Origin: Collybiopsis luxurians FD-317 M1
Taxonomy: Eukaryota; Basidiomycota; Agaricomycetes; Agaricales; Omphalotaceae
Length of the DNA: 64,000 bases
Assembly: GCA_000827265.1 (NCBI GenBank)
Contig: KN834885.1
Location: 1-64,000, forward strand
Reading direction: 5' to 3'
Positions 33,233-45,600 of the stretch are shown piece by piece (within the stretch, counting starts at the first letter, position 1; every line of letters begins with the position of its first letter). A program made the translations under genes and the position numbers. Under the pieces are notes generated by a model. It made no database searches, was not told where the DNA came from, and worked only from the letters and a program-made list of their open reading frames with translations.

Positions 33233-34969
33233 CTAGACCACTTTCTGAACTTGCCCAACCCAAACCTCCACCGGTACCTCTGCTCTATCCGGTCCTTCCA
33301 GCCTTCCGTGGCCGCCGTCACATACGAACCCTCTCCTTCCGCCAACACGCTCAAAATGAATTCCAGCTTGTGCCGCCATACTCCATAAAGATCTCTCCGC
33401 TGGATCACGCTCCTTGTATCCCAGTAACACGAGTGGAGGGTTCGGCGGGGAATTGAGGCTGATCAGGTTTGAGAGGGTACGGATGAGTGCCGGGAACGAC
33501 GACGTGTTATATGTCACATCTGCCATCCTGTAAGAAATTAAGCAGTAAGAATACGAGTGCGGCTAGACGAATCCGTGATTTTTGAAATGGGAAGAGCAAA
33601 CGCAGAGGCAATGCGAAAGAACATGAAAACCTGGGTCTGACGAGCCGAGATGAGGGAAGCAGAGACAACATACACGATAACATCGAATCCCCCTCGTAAC
33701 TCCCGCGCATATTCAGGAAGCTCCTCATCCCAATCCAGAACTTCTGGCCTCGGACGAGTAGATGGCTGAGAGAATAGATGAGAGTTCGCGGAGATATTTT
33801 CTTCGAGGAGAGACATTGCGGAAGCTGGTTGGACAGAATACGTCGTTGTCAGGCACGCTCTATTCAAAAGAACCAAAAAAAGAGGGGAAACTCACATAGA
33901 TCCGTAGTAAAAATACATCCATCGTCAACTTCCATTGCTCCTTTTTCATTCGAATTCTCCAGAGTTGATGACGAAGGCCACGGTACAAGTGCAGATCGTA
34001 ATGCGCCAATAGTTAAAGCGACAATTCCAGTTCCTGCACCTGCGGACCCGGACGGGTTAGTTTAAGTTCAGCCAAATTTTGAAGAGAAAAGGAAGTAAAA
34101 TTAGAACGGAATCTTCCGCAATATAAAAGACTCAAAAACAAAAGTACTCGGTGAAGCTTTGGATAAAAATCAAGCTGATGACTTACCGAGTTCGATGATT
34201 TTTCTTGATCCAGGCCCGAAGAGGGCGTATCTGAGCGAGGCCAGTGGTGAAGCTGAAGACGAAGTTTCGCTTTGGACATTTATATCACCTTTGGCCAGGG
34301 AAACGAGCCACGATGAAAGTCCGATGCCACTGTCCCATACTTTCTACAATTGCTTGAGCATTGTCAGTTATTATACGTGTCCAAATCGTGAGGTGCGAGT
34401 GTACACCGATGATAGGACTTTTTACTGAAAACTCTTACCTTATCCAAATCAAACGACGTCTGTTCTGTGATTCTCAAGGCTAAAGCTTTTCCGTCACCAC
34501 CGTTTTCAAGATCAAACCATCCCAATCGGTAATGCCTCTCAATTCTCTCTTGTTTCTTCTTCCCCTGATCCTTTCCCGTATTTTTTGTAAAGTTTATGGG
34601 CATAGATATGACAGGAAACGGGAGAGTATTTCCGAGTTTATCATCCAGGCCCGAATCCAAATTGACTGAAAATCGTTCCGGCTCGGCCGTTAGAACTAAC
34701 CTCCAAGCTGCTATATCTCGATTCAAGGCTGGCGATTGAACAGTGATCTCTTTATAAGCGTTTTCTGGTCGGTATTTCGTGAGTTTTATCGGTTTCGTCG
34801 GTTTCGCGGAACTGGAACTGGTAATAGGGATCCAAGAATAAAATATATCTATTTCATCTTGAAACGCATCTGTTCTTAAATCATTGGATACTTGTGGCGT
34901 GATGATTACCGGAGAAGAAGGGACTGCTTGCAGGGGTGGTGGCCGGAGGAAGGAGAGGTAGTAGAACAT
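33233..34969 (-). CDS. METTL21-type protein lysine methyltransferase (Methyltransf_16)
   Basis: A probable S-adenosylmethionine-dependent protein-lysine methyltransferase of the seven-beta-strand METTL21/Methyltransf_16 group. Exon 1 (from 34969) is about 200 residues long and ends ...RITEQTSFDLDK. It joins VWDSGIGLSSWLVSLAKG, then motif I IIELGAGTGIVAL. Downstream exons give SLLEENISANSHL, the Trp-containing LDWDEELP, and GFDVIV joining MADVTYN across an intron (donor near 33679), the post-motif region typical of this family. The tail GYKERDPAERSLW follows, with the stop at 33233. The long N-terminal part before the Rossmann fold is common in fungal members. The protein target cannot be inferred; members modify translation factors, ribosomal proteins or chaperones. 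Confidence 0.78.
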
Positions 34970-35910
34970 GCCAAGATGAAGAGACGCCCAGAATCGTGAG
35001 CGCTTGCAAAAGACCCAACTTCCGTTCTTTTGTTTCCTAGAGGAGACTGGTGCGTAATGTTCTCATCTTCAGTTGTCATTTTACTCCACAATTCGGACCC
35101 ATCAGAAGGCAGAGGAACCGAAGCCACAATCAGCCTATCGGAAGGTGTTGATACAGAGAAATGAACCTTAGATTACCGAGGTATCCCAGCCATTGACGAA
35201 TAAGGCTACTTGGTCTGTCCTAACCCTTGGTTAAGTATTTGCAGTAAGGGCTACCTGTCGCCGACAGTGGTACAGTGGTGATAAAGTTCACCTAATTCCG
35301 TCGAAATCAACGGCTCGGACCGCTGACATGGGAGTCTCTAATTCGCTCGCGTGCATCTTGCGCGACTGGTGCTACTAGGTGCTACATATCATGGCAAACC
35401 TGCACTTCCTGAATGTCCAGGAATCACAGGTTAGGCTTGGCGGCGTCATTGGAGACGTCAGATTTTTTCCCTGTTCTATTTGTCAAACGTCTCCGGGACC
35501 CACTTTTATCGACGCTATTCATCGGGCTGCTCGACGCTCCATCTTCATGGGGCTATTAACTTTTTTTTCCACGCAAAGACGCAGACACTTTCAATTCACG
35601 ATGCAAAGCAACCTGACCCAGACCTTTCAAGTTATCTCCTTTTTTATCACTCAGAAATGCCGCTGATGTTTAAAGCTGCCAGGATTTATGTACTATCAAG
35701 CAATATAGATCATAAGGTCTCCTTGCTATAGTTACCTAGAATACATAGATAGCAGATCCACCCTCGCCACAAGCCGTGTTCGGACGCTCAAGGCGAAGCT
35801 GGAATGTATAATTCATTTCGCTAGATGTCCACCTGAACCATTCCATTTCAGCTACGACCTGAACCTTATAAAAGTGGGTCAGCTCGACGAGGGATCTCTT
35901 ACAAGTCACC
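34970..35910. other. Divergent intergenic region
   Basis: Shared promoter interval between the minus-strand methyltransferase and the plus-strand secreted protein. No gene is recognised; the ORFs at 35379-35731 have no family traits. Confidence 0.4.
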
Positions 35911-37126
35911 ATGAAGCTCTCATTGGGATCGCTGCTTGCTTTTACCAGCTCTCTAACTCTACCTGTCATCTCACGTTCCTCCTCCGTCATTATACCACCC
36001 ACAATTCAGAATGGTTCAACTATTTCTCAATATATCTCCTCCTCGTACAGACTCGATGACTCAAAGGTACTCAACATCAACTCCACTGTGTTTGGAGAAG
36101 TATGGTACTTTGATGTCGTCTCATCTAAGAGCCCCGATCATGCGCTGGTAGTAGCTTTCCTAGCGTCTGCCACCGACTCTGGCTACGCGTCCAGTACTGC
36201 AGTCTCCAGTATACTTTCAGCTCAGGTAGCTGTAAGAGCTGGAAATAACATTTATGCGGAAGCGAATTTGGCAAATTACGCAGAACTGCAGACGCTTGGC
36301 ATCGGTACCAGTGGCTTCTGGAATGGAACTGGATGTAGTTTTTCGGCATCCAAAGACTTGTCAAGGATGACGATCGATTTATCTGACCCTTTCGACATTA
36401 CTGGCTCAATCATCTTGGAATCTGTAAGTTGAATAACATTTATACTTGAAGCAAACTGAAGTACATTTTCATGAATTACAGATTGCGCCTCCGCATCTTC
36501 CCTGCTCTCCAAACGAAATCGGAGCAAACATGGAATTTGCCCCTGGTTTTGGGTGGGTTAACGCTGTACCATATGCGAAAACAACGGTGGACCTAAGAAT
36601 CAACGATACAACTGTCCAATTCGTGGGTAATGGGTATCACGATCTGGTAAAGTTCTCAAATAATTAATGCGCTATTCTCCACCTAATGTAAGCGCGTACG
36701 TAGGCTTGGGGAGACACAATCTTTTCAGAGACCCTACCAAATTATCTCTGGGCCCGTGGAACATTGGGCCCTTATTCTATGGTTTTACTTGTAGGCGTAG
36801 ATGCAAGTGGTGTTCAGAGAACGAGCGGATATATCTCGAGGGACGGAAAAATCCTCGGAACACCCTGTTCTGGCGTGAACGTTGCGGTTGAATTTGCTGA
36901 TAAAAATTCCACCACGGGTCCCGTAAAGGATTTCACAGTTGAAATCCCCATCGAAAATGACCTTTTTTTCAAAGCCTACATTACTGCCATCGCTATCCTT
37001 GTCGATACGGATCCACGATACCATGGAATGGGATTCATCTCTGGAGGTATAAAAGGCGGAGATCTAAATTACAATGGAACTGCGAGCTTCGAATACTCAC
37101 AACCTTTGGCTTCTTTCCAAACTTGA
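35911..37126 (+). CDS. Secreted CrtC / Diels-Alderase-like beta-barrel protein
   Basis: The N-terminus MKLSLGSLLAFTSSLTLPVI is a clear signal peptide. Exon 1 (to about 36424) ends ITGSIILES, and exon 2 (from about 36481) begins IAPPHLPC. Exon 2 gives FGWVNAVPYAKTTVDLRIND and FVGNGYHDL. Further short exons lead to GPYSMVLLVGVDASG and GYISRDGKILGT, ending ...YSQPLASFQT at 37126. The G-x-G-Y-H-D motif, the GPYS step and the two lipocalin-like halves match the hydroxyneurosporene synthase (CrtC)/AttH/Diels-Alderase superfamily seen in many fungi. About 350 residues, many N-glycosylation sequons. The biochemical role is unknown; few fungal members act in natural-product pathways, and no biosynthetic cluster surrounds this gene. 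Confidence 0.65.
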
Positions 37127-37828
37127 AGCTACTTGGTACGCGTTGTATGTTAGCACTTCATAATGAGTACGCGTGCTTTCTCATGGTAATTTATATCTTC
37201 TTCGGTAAGGCGCGCACATACTACGCATGAAATAAGTTTATTCGGAAAGGGGCGCCAAGAGGCATGTCTAATAGCAACCGAACAGTCGGCAGTATTAGAG
37301 AACACAGCGACAGGCAAAAATCTCTAGGGCAGATAAGGAGTATCATCTCAACGTCAAGATTATTCGGTGCAACCGTCGAAGATATAGCACACCATCCAAT
37401 CGCGATGCAGTTCGAGTCCATTTACTTTATGGCCACCGAAGAACTATATTCGCTGGCACTGCCATCTCTGCTCAGAGCCCTATCAGAATAGGCTCAATTT
37501 ACTCGCATGAAGCTTGCACACAGTGCCTGACCTATCCAAACTTCCCCTGCTCAAACAATACACTGCAATACAAATCCAAACACTTAAGTGGCCCACTCCT
37601 AGGTGGGATACCGTACTTGGGAAACTTGCTCTTCCTGGGCTTCAAGTGCTTGGACGATTCTAGCTTCTTTGTGGCCCGATTCCCCTTCCTCTAATCTGTC
37701 AACGACGGGGCTCGGGCGCACCGGCAAGCGCTGTAGATCTGTAGGGCAAAAATTTCCAGCTGGAGGCGTCGAGGGCAGTATGTAGCACATCCGATCACTT
37801 TTAATCGCCGCCAGTAGTGATACTGTAT
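37127..37828. other. Intergenic region
   Basis: Between the secreted protein gene and the tRNA. An ORF at 37264-37491 (75 codons) has a somewhat protein-like composition but no recognisable family. No other feature. Confidence 0.35.
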
Positions 37829-37924
37829 GGCCGACTAGCTCAGTTGGTTAGAGCGTCGTGCTAATATAGTCGCTAGCGATCAATTGTAACGCGAAGGTCT
37901 TGGGTTCGATCCCCACGTTGGCCA
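37829..37924 (+). tRNA. tRNA-Ile (anticodon AAU) with a 22-base intron
   Basis: The acceptor arms GGCCGAC and GTTGGCC pair, with a discriminator A at 37924. The D arm is TAGCTCAGTTGGTTAGA and the T arm GGGTTCGATCCCC. The anticodon arm is TCGTG-CTAATAA-CGCGA once an intron at 37867-37888 (tagtcgctagcgatcaattgta), just after position 37, is removed. A T-run (37926-37930) directly downstream fits RNA polymerase III termination. Confidence 0.92.
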
Positions 37925-38421
37925 ATTTTTCTTGAAATTATTTTTCTCTCTTCCTTGCTTTTATCTCAAAACATTTGATTGATCTTACAATTTGTTTGCA
38001 AGCTTGGTCTTTCTTTTCATAGATTCTTAAATATTTGCCAACCCATACTTTATGCTTTTATCGCAGCTGATGTCTATTCTCCATAGCAGCAAAGTATACA
38101 TGCTATCTCAATAATAAGCAGATAAAGTCTCTACCAGGACAAAAAAAAAGGCGTCAATAATCAGAAATCTAAAGTAGCGAAGAGAAATCCAAATAACGTC
38201 CTTTAAAACATCTAGTATCAGGTGAAAGAGTAAATCATCCCGAAGTGGTACGCAGATAGACTCTGGCTAGTAGCAAGCAATACCTACAAATGCATCCAAT
38301 CCATGATCCTCGCAAGCCTTCAGAAGTAAAGTCAGAGATAAAGCATGCATACACATACATCCGAGTCCCAATTCCGTTTTTCATCAGCAAAAGAAAACTA
38401 AAAAAAGTTCAGTGTTTGCGT
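37925..38421. other. Intergenic region
   Basis: AT-rich 3' flank of the coiled-coil protein gene and of the tRNA. It holds a poly-A tract near 38141-38150. No gene recognised. Confidence 0.4.
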
Positions 38422-40292
38422 TCAAGTACGTTCGTCATCCGAGCTATCAGAGTCTAGATCATCTAGAGGTATAAATCGTCTCCCTTCTCGCTGCTATGGA
38501 AGAGGGCGAATAAGTCATAACCAGCTTGAGCAGACAAAGAAAAAGCACTCACCAACGGAGAGCGCCGCCGCCGTACCGTCGGAGGAAGCATGGGTTTCTT
38601 CGTAGAGGCAAACATACTAGAAGGACTAGATGGCGGGATAAGAGTAACTGCAGCTGATCTAGGCGTCGCTGGCATCTGTAGACGTTGTGGAAATAGGTTA
38701 GCAGGATTGGGAGCAGCAGCCGATCGTGACGAAGGTGTTGCTTGGGCTTGATGACGAGGGTAAGGCGGTAGAATTCCTGCTTTTGGAGTGGCACCCTGTA
38801 CACGGGATGGACCCAGCCTATGCCTAGCGGGAGTGGAAGTTGTACCAGCAAGTGCGCTGGAATTCGTGTTCGTATTAGTTAGCTTGAGGTTTGAAACAGA
38901 GGATACCGGTTTCATAACTGGTTCTGGCATTGCTGGTAGAAGTTTCCCGTGGGGTCCGGAAGGCAACATGGCGGGCGTTACTGTCGAAGGGGCAAATTGC
39001 AAGTTCTGATGCACCGTAGATGCGTTCGCAGTCAAATCCATCGGAGATCGTTCCAGCGTTTTCGAAGTGGATGGCGGGGCGTATTCTGGTCGAAACTGAG
39101 CTATCGACTTCCCCATCGCAGCAGGAAGGTTTGAATTATCCACGGTACCAATAACGCGCATATGGGCGTCCCCAGTAGATGGAGAAAATGTCGATCCCCT
39201 ACCGGCCGCGTTGCTTGATAAAGATAGTTCAGCCAGAGGCGGCCGACTGGGATGGCTCAAACCCGACTGCTTACGGCGTACGACCGCTGCGACGTTTCGA
39301 GGACGGTTAGCAGACCCCGGAAGGTTTTTAGCGTGATTTGGGGAGATTCCAACCGCTACCGAAAGAGGTACGTGCGCAGCAGTCTCATCACCGTTCTCAT
39401 CCACCCGCTGCCTTTTTCGGGCAGAAGATGAGGGGGTATGTGACCGTTTTGCTGCCGGAGTAGACGGGATCTTCTTGCAATTAGAGGAAAGAGAATTTAG
39501 CTGAATTGACTGTAAAGATTTCGATAATGATTCAGTGAGGTTGTTTCGTGCAGATTCGATGTGAATAGGAACGGCTTGCAGAAGCGGAAGCAAAGGAGTG
39601 AGGGCGCCGATAATAGTACTTTGCTGGTCTTGAACAGATTGAAGGGCGCGAGCTTGGTTCTGCAGCATTTGTGAATACGTCTGGCTGAGCTATGCAATGT
39701 AAAGTATGAGCTGCGGCTAACAAGACAAGTGCGAATTAAGAAAAACCATTTGCATCGAATTGAGCCGCTGATCCATACTCTCTAATTTCAGCTCAACGTT
39801 CTTCCGGAGGTCTTCAAGTTGGTTAGCTTGTGCAGGACTTCCTACCGTCTTCTGGATTTCCGATTGACTTCTACTTACTATAAACAGTTGGAGCGCACGA
39901 TAACCATTATAGAAAATGAAATGATACTCACGTTTATCCACAAAATCACCTAAAAGAACTTCCCGGTCCTGTTCAAACAAGGTCTTGACCGTAACAATTT
40001 CCTGCTTCGCGCAGTCGACTTTGACCGTCAAATCTTCGACAGACTTTGCAAACTTTTCCAAATGCGCTTGAGTATCGAGCAAAAGTATACGTGTGGATGT
40101 TCCAAGTTTGTCTGAGGGCGCGAGAGGAGGTAGTGGAAGTTGATTGGCTTCAGTAGAAGAATTGCCTTGCTGAGCGTCTTTGCGTAGAAGATGAGCCCAA
40201 AGAATGGAAGACCCCGAGGGTTTTCCGGAGCTTATGTATGTATCTGAGCGCGAAGAGCAGGTTCCGGCACTAGATGAAGGCAAAGAGTCCAT
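38422..40292 (-). CDS. Coiled-coil protein with disordered Ser/Pro-rich middle, unknown function
   Basis: Starts MDSLPSSSAGTCSSRS (40292). Exon 1 has a heptad stretch, LEKFAKSVEDLTVKVDCAK. An intron near 39930 leads to SEIQKTVGSPAQANQLEDLR, NVELKLESMDQRLNSMQM, then ARALQSVQDQQSTIIGALTP. A long low-complexity region follows, with a basic nuclear-localisation-like run (SARKRQRVDENG). The last exon, reached after an intron near 38493-38550, gives REGRRFIPLDDLDSDSSDDE and a stop at 38422-38424. Adding this acidic tail is supported by splice sites (GTGAGT, CATAGCAG) and by frame. The mix of coiled coil, disorder and NLS suggests a nuclear scaffold. It resembles meiotic recombination accessory proteins in architecture only, so I give no assignment. 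Confidence 0.6.
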
Positions 40293-40465
40293 CGGAATTG
40301 ACTAAACAAGACGAAGGTGATGGCAGTTCAAGACTGAGGACCGTAACGCGGACCGGCAAACTTTTTTCTCTGAGTCTGAGCGATACGATATGCATATTCT
40401 TTCTAAGATTTTTTTTTTCAAGTTACAGAATAGCTACCGTTCGCGTTAACTAGCAATGGTAATAT

Positions 40466-40960
40466 CTAAGACTGGACACGCTTAAATGAGCGAAGCACGC
40501 TGTGAAGGGAGACACGATCCAAATTCAGATTGAGAGCCAATTTCCCCAACTCAGACATCCTAGAAATCTTCGAGGAGTTCTGAGGACCACGCTTCGGGAC
40601 ATGACCAAGTCGAAGATACCAAAATACAAGGACTGGACGACAACCAGACACTCCCCGCGAGCGTCAAAGAGGGAGCAAGACACGACCTGTTCTCGTTCTG
40701 CTTCAAACCTTGCGCCAGGATAGTCATACTGCTACGGTTCTGGAAAGCAACAGTCAAATTCTTGCTAGATGGGAACAACGCGAGCATATGAGTGGGTACA
40801 AAGAATTGTAACTTCCGCAAGCTTCACACTCTGAATCAAGCAGGGCCGACAAAAGGTGAACAGAGTTTTCAAACTAGTCAGCATCCGAAGGAAGTACCAG
40901 GCATCCGGAGAGAAAGTCCTGGTGGATACCATTAACTTGCTAATGTTACAAACAACCATT
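40466..40960 (-). pseudogene. Decayed partial copy of the adjacent F-box gene 3' end
   Basis: On the minus strand, ATGGTATCCACCAGGACTTT and following (VSTRTFSPDAWYFLRML), PTHMLALFPSSKNLTVAF and KLALNLNLDRVSLHSVLRSF are diverged versions of VSTRTFYPDAWRFLRLPN, LDFIELFPSTQNLTVSF and QKLSLNLNLDHASACYL in the neighbouring gene. The order is the same but the frame changes, and only the C-terminal third is present. This is a tandem partial duplication that has decayed. Confidence 0.75.
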
Positions 40961-40974
40961 GTCTACTATTTGCA

Positions 40975-42690
40975 TCAACAGGCAGCAGAAATATTAAAAG
41001 CCAGACCCTCTTCAATGAATGGCGCAAGCTGTGTAGGGAGAGAATTAGAGAGGTAACAAGCAGATGCATGATCCAAATTCAGATTGAGACTCAGTTTCTG
41101 CAACCCGGATGTCGAAGGAGTCGTGATGGTCGTACGTCGGGATACGACCACATCGCATATCCCGTCACAAAAGGACTGGACGTCAGCCAGATGTCCTCTT
41201 CCTGCGAGCGTCAAGGAGCAAAGATTAGGAGCAAGGCACGATCCGTCCCCATTCCGCTTTAACCCTCGCACCAGCATATATATATCGTCCAAATTCCGGA
41301 AAGAAACCGTTAAATTCTGGGTAGATGGGAATAACTCGATGAAATCGAGCATTGGTTTCTGAATGAAAACAAAAAATTGTAATTTCAGAGTACGAAGCTC
41401 GCACTGTGAGTCAAGCAGCATCGATGAAAGGTGGACAAAGTTTTCGAATTTGACAGCACCTGTCCCGAGAACGCGCAATTCAGTCAAGTTCGGTAGCCGA
41501 AGGAAGCGCCAGGCGTCCGGATAGAATGTCCTGGTGGATACAATCAGTTCTGAAAGCCCCGAGGTATGATATCCCGTTTCTTGTATCCATGTATCGTCAA
41601 CATCGTCCTCCGCATATATAAAGGACCCGAGAGCCAGACTTTTGAGCGCAGGTAGAGGTCGAAGCAAGTGTCCAATGGATTTCCCAGTAAAGGAGGTTAG
41701 TGAGAGTTCAGTTATTTGGGAGAAATCGAGGTCGTGACCCGACCATGAGAAGGAAGATCCGTAGTAGGTCTTGAGACGAGGACAGATCGAGAGTGTCTGA
41801 AGAAAATCTATGATACCTTCAGACCAAGGTAAATGAGCAGGTATCTCGAGATATTCAAGAGCAGGACAATGTCCTAAATGGATTCGACTTGTATCCGACG
41901 AGGATAGGGATTTTAGCATGGTTGTAGCATATACAAACCACTTCTCAGCAGAATACTCCGAGGCGCTAAGCGTTGCGCGACGCCATCTTGTCGAGTTATC
42001 CAACAGAATGGCAACTGCCTCCTCGACCTTTGGACTAGGCCAAAAGTCGTCTTCCTCTACGTAATACAAGTCCAATGGATGATCTCGCGAGTACTCGAGA
42101 TACTTGATAAGGATTTCAAAAGTTCCAGGGTTTAGTCGGAACCCCCGGGATGAAAATCTGAGGGATGACCAGAAAACGGGCCGAGACTGGAGGTATTTCC
42201 GCCAAGAAGAGCACACGTGCGAGAGTTTGAGCGGTGGGCAGGAGAGATGGACAGAAGCAGCGTCGTCCCACCATGATAATGTGTAGCCACCCTCCTGAGA
42301 AAAGCAGTAAAAGGCGAAGATTTCATCCAGCAACTCTGCTGGGAGCTTGCGGATGGGAGCAGAGATAATCGATTGGGCATTGACAGAATGTTGCTCCAAA
42401 TCTTGCCGGGCATTCTTCAGAGCAGCTAATGAGTGCTCCAACTCTGAGATCGATTGATTTAGCATGGCAAGTCTGTGCGGGGTCTCCTCCAGGAAAGCGT
42501 TAATCCGCGAAACTTCCCCGAGAGATACGGAGAAATTGAATGGTTTATGAGAGTATAAGAGCTGTTTCAGACCCGGGTCAAGTCCATGAGAGGCTGAGGT
42601 GAATTTTGAGAGGCAGCTGGGACAAAGAAGGGGGGTAGACGTTGAGTGTACGGTGTCGGGAAAGAAACCCAAACTGGAAGTCGCCGTCAT
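40975..42690 (-). CDS. F-box domain protein with N-terminal coiled coil, single exon
   Basis: An intronless 571-residue frame. The N-terminus has a CxxC pair (CPSCLSKF). A coiled coil follows at about 75-105 (LNQSISELEHSLAALKNA), then an F-box-like motif at about 113-150, IRKLPAELLDEIFAFYCF and LSHVCSSWRKYLQSRPVFWS. The rest is leucine-rich with repeated LxxLxL strands. Like the F-box protein at 8657-10291 it is a probable SCF substrate adaptor of the expanded agaricomycete family, but sequence similarity between the two is limited to the general layout. A broken copy of its 3' third follows immediately downstream. Confidence 0.85.
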   Translation of the reverse strand: MTATSSLGFFPDTVHSTSTPLLCPSCLSKFTSASHGLDPGLKQLLYSHKPFNFSVSLGEVSRINAFLEETPHRLAMLNQSISELEHSLAALKNARQDLEQHSVNAQSIISAPIRKLPAELLDEIFAFYCFSQEGGYTLSWWDDAASVHLSCPPLKLSHVCSSWRKYLQSRPVFWSSLRFSSRGFRLNPGTFEILIKYLEYSRDHPLDLYYVEEDDFWPSPKVEEAVAILLDNSTRWRRATLSASEYSAEKWFVYATTMLKSLSSSDTSRIHLGHCPALEYLEIPAHLPWSEGIIDFLQTLSICPRLKTYYGSSFSWSGHDLDFSQITELSLTSFTGKSIGHLLRPLPALKSLALGSFIYAEDDVDDTWIQETGYHTSGLSELIVSTRTFYPDAWRFLRLPNLTELRVLGTGAVKFENFVHLSSMLLDSQCELRTLKLQFFVFIQKPMLDFIELFPSTQNLTVSFRNLDDIYMLVRGLKRNGDGSCLAPNLCSLTLAGRGHLADVQSFCDGICDVVVSRRTTITTPSTSGLQKLSLNLNLDHASACYLSNSLPTQLAPFIEEGLAFNISAAC

Positions 42691-45600
42691 GTTCAGGTGT
42701 AGATTGTGAATGAACTATTGAATAGAATTGCGATCAGTAAGAATTGGCAAGTAGAATTCATGGTGCTCACTTTCAAAAATCGAGTACGCGGTGACTGTGT
42801 AGGCGAGAAAAGAAACACGGTAAACGACACGTTTGCATCCTGAATTTTACGCGGTATACGCGGTATACAAATAAGCGCACGAATAAGCGCCTATATCCCT
42901 GGCGCTTATTTGCTTAGACTACTTATCAGAAACTCGTTCTCGAAACTCGTTCTCTTGAGTCCTGTTCCAACTGGCCGTAAAAACAGCTCGGAAAACAGGT
43001 ATTTTTCTTGTCATCCCGCAAGTTTTCGTGTATCTTTCTCGCTGGCCTCAAGCTCAGACCCTGAATATTTATTCTTGAACTCCGACTCCGTAAATATCAA
43101 CTGCTGAAATCAACCGCAACCGAAACCTTGACCGGTCAAGTCCACGCTCGAATCTCACTTCGCGCCTCAGTAGTCTGTCACTGATTATTCACTCGGAATA
43201 TCTATTCAAGATCTACTTCAATACTGAGATTCTAATGTGCATCACATTGAGTCTAGACTGTCAGGTAAAATGTACGAGACTTTGAGACGGAGTGCTCGAT
43301 ATCTACCTCCTTTTTACTTGTTCATCCCTGTAGAAAAACGAAGGAAAAACGGCGAAATGATATATACCATTATCTCCTCAGGTACGACTTGAAGTTGGAC
43401 GTTGAACTCTTACGTCGTTTTTCACCGACTGATAGACACTTGGTCCAGTTGGCAAGCCACCAAAGCCCACCTTATGACCTTTTATGACCCTAAGCCACCA
43501 TCTCCCATCGCCAGGGTAGGTACAATGAGATGAAGGAGAGGAGATGAAAAACCATCAAGCACGTCGATCCAAGTACATACCATTTACTCAGTCACCGTCC
43601 CCGCTCCGATCCCGCCTTTGATGTAGCCTACCTATCTGGGTAAAGAACAGACTTGATCAATGTTCTCGGATCGTGTTCCTGCCCTCGACGAGATCCCGAC
43701 CAAACCGTCAAAATAATGTATGTGCAATGCACAATATTTCCTTGACTGACGGCTAGAATGAGCATTAACCATCAAAACCTTAGCCTCTCTGTCCAGTAAT
43801 CCTCAGCGCTGGCGGATTACTATCAATAGGTATATGTATACAGTACAGGTGTATAGGTGGATTCATAGATACCGCTGAATGCCTATATTCTATTCTATTG
43901 TACGTGTCCGGTGACCTCGTTCGCGTGAGCTATCAGCTGACCATCAGTTTCAAGTTTCAGCTTCAGGTTGAAGCTTCATTTCCTTCCTCCTCGTATACGT
44001 ACCGTCCTCACGTACGTATCTCCCTTCCTACAGCAATCTTCTGCCAGACATTCGGTGAACTCTATACTCACCTCACCGTACCCGTGACGCGACTGGTTTC
44101 AGTTCCAACAGCCCAAGAGCGTCCATTTCCCGACGTACGTACCTATTTCACTACCTGCCATATATAGCAGTCCGCTGCCAGTGACTCGGTCTATTCTATA
44201 TTCACCTCACCGCACGCGCCTGGCGCGCGCCGTTGGAGTCACCCCGTCTCGTGTTTCTTCCGTACACCATAGTAACCACCTATACTCCAAATCTCCACAT
44301 CTCCGTTGGTGTCCCTCCGGAGTCGCAACAAATCCACTGTATATCTATTCCTAGTACTAGTATTTACTTATCCTACTTTCGTATCTAATCTCTGCAGTAT
44401 GTACCCTGTTACATCCGAATTAAGTTCCTAGAATGTCGGAACTGGAAACCTACTAGCTTGGTGACTACATACTCAACAGCCTGTGGGTATTACCGGTATC
44501 GGTACCACAAAACCGCAGTTTGTGCGGCATTGCAGCACCCAGAGCTAGGAGCAATCCAGTCCTTCCCTTCCGTACTGTATGTCAGGCTCATCTACGCCCC
44601 GACTCCATCACGGTACCGCTCAGTCTGGAGATCCTGCTGTAACTTGAAATAACCAGGTACTGCGGCTTTGCGGGTCTGCGGCGCGGCACGGATGGATGGA
44701 CGTATCATTGGAATTTGGTATGTCAGGACTTCCGACTCGGGACTCGGGATTTCATTTCTTATGTAGTAGGTATGTACATCGAACGTTCCCGGTGCGGCCC
44801 ATGTGCACTCGCTCGAGTAAAGTACGGTTACACTACCTCAAGTTGAAGTAAGCACAGTGCAGATCGGAAACAGAAACACTGGTATATGCATGTATGTATG
44901 TACTGTATGTATGCAATGGGCAATAATAACAATATCTAAGTTGACGCTCCCGATGTCCCGATAGTCCTGGGCTTGGCCTTGACCTTACCTAGAAACCCTT
45001 GACTCAGCGGCCCAGACTCAGACTCAGACTGGCGCGAGGTGCTGAGTGAGCGCTGAGCGCTGAGCAATGACATCCGAGTCGTCGTGCTTCCCCTCTCCGT
45101 ACAGCAGTGTGGCGCCGTTACCGTTACTACGCAGTGAATTCTATTTCTATACAAAGTATACTATCCTAACTATGTATACGATCCTCACGTACCTACTTGG
45201 GACCCGTAAAGACCGAACGGTAGAGTAAGTATGTATGTAGCACTGTGGCTCAGCTGTGGCTACATAGTATGAGCTCGTATCCCCATAATACTACATTTGC
45301 ACAACGACGTTGGCGTACGTATCTACGACCATTTTTGGCTACACCTCGACAAAGTGACGACCGACCACGACGACGATATCATTCAATTTTTATCAAATCA
45401 TTAAATATTATCGACGCCCCGCCTCAACTCGAGTGGCTGAACTTGAAAGCACGTACGTACGTGAAAGAGATCTCCACTATCTAAGTATCTTACTCGACAG
45501 ACTGCAATGCAAGTCTTCCAAACGCGGACACCGTATTCACTATTCACTATTCACTATTCACATGTACTCGTACATCCAGAAAACAACGTTCCAGTAAAAA

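Noticed and set aside
43700..45600. CRISPR-like or regular repeat structure from many tacgta/tatgta words
   Set aside because: No constant repeat with equal spacers; simple-sequence drift in a eukaryotic intergenic region.
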